DNA of 64,000 nt from Leptolyngbya sp. PCC 6406 (GTDB lineage Bacteria; Cyanobacteriota; Cyanobacteriia; Phormidesmidales; Phormidesmidaceae). The stretch covers positions 4,889,673-4,953,672 of the forward strand of contig NZ_KI913949.1 in the NCBI RefSeq assembly GCF_000332095.2. Direction: 5' to 3'. The notes beneath the pieces were generated by a model. The model was not told where the DNA came from. It saw nothing but the letters and a program-made list of their open reading frames with translations, and did not search any database. Shown piece by piece: positions 62,581 to 64,000 of this stretch (position 1 is the stretch's first letter; each line of letters starts with the position of its first letter). Both the position numbers and the translations under genes were made by a program.

Positions 62581-63570
62581 TTACCGGACAAAAGCATCTC
62601 GTTTATAGGCTTGTTTGGCAAGTAGTCCACTCAAGACGCTGTAAAAGATCAGCCACAGAATGTGAAGCATCAGTTGGTTGTCGTTAGGAATACCAGATGC
62701 GAACTCAATTAGCCCTTTGTAATGAAAGAAGGGTAAAAGCAAAATTGCATTAATAAGATAACTCGGCATTTGCTGGGCAAAGATGCCGCTACCTACTAAA
62801 GCAACTGGAATCAACAATCCTGTAATGGCATCTAGGGCTTTGGGTGGAACGATGTAGCCAAGGGCTATTCCGGTCATAGCAAAAGGAATAATACCTAGCA
62901 AGAGGCTTAAACTGAGCAGACTCCAATTTTCAACTGACTGAGTGATTCCAAACTTGTAAATTCCGATGCCAAAAATTGTAATCAGGCTAGCAACTAAAAC
63001 GGCTAGAGTCATCAATAATTTGGCCATGAGGTATAAGCTGGGTTGTAGTGGGGTCACACGAGTGAGCTTCAACCAACCTTCGACTCGCTCGATCGCAATT
63101 CTCTTGCCTAAGCGATCAATAGCAAACATGAGCAGACTAATTGCACTAAACGCAATCAGTAATAGCTTCAAAGTTTGCGAGTCGTCGTCTGGGAAGAAGA
63201 CCACCATGCTGGAGAATAGCAAGACACCGACCAAATACCCTGGAGATCTGAGAAGTTGTAAAATCTCTGCCTTGGTCTGCATAAATAGGACTTTGACAGA
63301 ATTGGCTGTTGTGTTTACTGGGGGCGTAACTACTTGCGTAACATTGCTGGAGGATGGCTCTGGGCGCTTGTCATAGACCAGTTTTCCGTCGGACAGGGTG
63401 ATAATGTGTGTTGCTGAGTTCTGTAAAACGCTTTGCTCTGCCTTGATATGCGTCACCATAAGAATCGTGACACCGTCTTCTCGGCAGCGTTTTACTTGCT
63501 CCCAAAATATTTCTTGTCCTTCGTCATCTAAGTTCCTTGTGGGCTCATCTAAAAGTAAGCCTTCAGGGGG
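62581..63570 (-). pseudogene. Fused ABC ATPase/ABC-2 permease gene truncated by an IS66 copy
   Basis: The frame enters at 63570 with PEGLLLDEPTRNLDDEG, the Walker B and D-loop of an ABC ATPase. VTILMVTHIKAEQ (H-loop) and an SDGKLV end follow. A permease domain of about 220 residues then continues to 62581 with six hydrophobic segments (YLVGVLLFSSMVVFF, SLYLMAKLLMTLAVLVASLI). All sequence before Walker B, including Walker A and the signature LSGGQ, is missing. At 63571 the sequence switches to the 3' end of an IS66-type transposase gene. The region is AT-richer than its neighbours. The remaining 292-codon frame from 63459 could be translated as a lone permease but cannot power transport. Confidence 0.85.
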
Positions 63571-64000
63571 TCACGGCGTGATTAGGGTTTGAGGCTGATG
63601 AGTGGCCAAAGGCAGCAATGAAGGAGGCGGTTGGCCAAAGCGAGCCGACCAATAGGCTTGAGTGAGAAAGTCCAGCACATCTCGCTGCTGCATCGTCAGA
63701 GAAGAAACCGTCGTCAGCATCCGGGCGACAAACTCACTGCCGGCCTGAGACTCCGCCCCAAAGCTGATGCGCTTCCAAATCACCCCAGCTCGCAAAGAAC
63801 GCTCAGCCGTATTATTGGTGGGCTCCACCCCCAGCACCGTGACAAACGTCCACAGAGCCGGTTCCACCAACAGCAGTTGTCGGCAAGTGCGTACCGTAAC
63901 AGCAGTTGTCGGCAAGTGCGTACCGTCTTGGCCAAAGGCGTCTTCTCCTTTGGGCCAATGTCATAGTTCGCTCCCTCCTCAAGCACCGCTTTTACAGCAG
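63571..64000 (-). pseudogene. IS66-family transposase, 3' part, frameshifted by a tandem duplication
   Basis: The C-terminal part of an IS66 transposase on the minus strand: GVEPTNNTAERSLRAGVIWK, RISFGAESQAGSEFVARMLT, then VSSLTMQQRDVLDFLTQAYW, ending with TGA at 63571-63573. The GVEPTNNTAERSLR motif carries the last acidic catalytic Glu. The part upstream of 63926 is in another frame (GPKEKTPLAKTVRTCRQLLL). The frames are joined if one copy of a 29-bp exact tandem repeat (63869-63926) is removed, giving a continuous protein. So this copy is inactivated by the duplication, unless it is an assembly artefact. The rest lies beyond the right edge. Confidence 0.85.
63869..63926. repeat. 29-bp exact tandem duplication inside the IS66 transposase gene
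   Basis: AACAGCAGTTGTCGGCAAGT plus GCGTACCGT at 63869-63897, repeated without change at 63898-63926. 29 is not a multiple of three, so it shifts the frame of the transposase gene. Confidence 0.95.

Overview
The window is a piece of a cyanobacterial chromosome. The evidence is the frequent HIP1 octamer GCGATCGC (for example 5492-5499 and 17407-17425), the gene content (Psb32-type and CmpR-type proteins, a CruE/CruH synechoxanthin-type carotenoid pair, DnaK1 beside GrpE, PilB-PilT-PilC next to the chaperone genes, CHAT-TPR and Uma2 proteins), and the short dispersed intergenic repeats typical of filamentous or repeat-rich cyanobacteria. Most of the window is GC-rich. Two AT-richer islands stand out at the ends: positions 1-4660 and 62580-63570. 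The species cannot be named from this sequence. No rRNA, tRNA or CRISPR array was seen.

Layout. 1-4657 (minus strand) is a surface-polysaccharide cluster: a GT4 glycosyltransferase cut by the window edge, a SAM methyltransferase, a galactofuranosyltransferase-like GT2, a flavoprotein resembling eukaryotic UDP-galactopyranose mutase, and a second GT2. A HEPN/MNT toxin-antitoxin pair and a lone ABC-2 permease follow. 7095-10351 encodes the aromatic-carotenoid pair CruE-CruH. 10974-18308 holds SufE, an MpaB-type oxygenase, a phosphohexomutase, a secreted Cys-repeat protein, Dxs and RsgA. 18320-22841 is the leftward grpE-dnaK-dnaJ-tusA-like-rsgA series, and 23249-27858 is the rightward pilB-pilT-pilC series. 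28335-44508 is mostly housekeeping: NlpC/P60, TrpS, DUF429, Glk, a CPBP protease, ClpS, STAS, a TIGR03960-type radical SAM protein, an ABC binding protein, a CobT-like enzyme, DUF2232 and a CRP-family regulator.

45014-52315 is one 2,433-codon gene. Its protein has an N-terminal coiled coil, about 1,500 residues of acidic, apparently disordered sequence with recurring short hydrophobic motifs, and a degenerate Hsp70/actin-fold C-terminal domain. It is the least explained object here. 52350-54262 is a decayed toxin-antitoxin area (Uma2, a RelE-like gene without a start, a duplicated tail fragment, and a VapC with two in-frame amber codons). Then come a mosaic CHAT-TPR protease-like gene, a CmpR-type regulator, Psb32, a zinc-ribbon protein and a double-ATPase oligopeptide ABC protein. 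The right edge is an ABC transporter gene cut by an IS66 copy, which itself carries a 29-bp tandem duplication.

Connections. The CRP-family regulator at 43753-44508 keeps the DNA-recognition residues of enterobacterial CRP, and two CRP-type operators (34996-35011, 41200-41213) lie upstream of nearby genes, so a small cAMP regulon is plausible. Dxs supplies isoprenoid precursors for carotenoids such as those made by CruE/CruH. Several intergenic spaces share the same repeat families, some tens of kilobases apart in inverted orientation. In three genes the stop codon is the TAG of the repeat-end sequence TAGTGCTC(T/A)GTCA.
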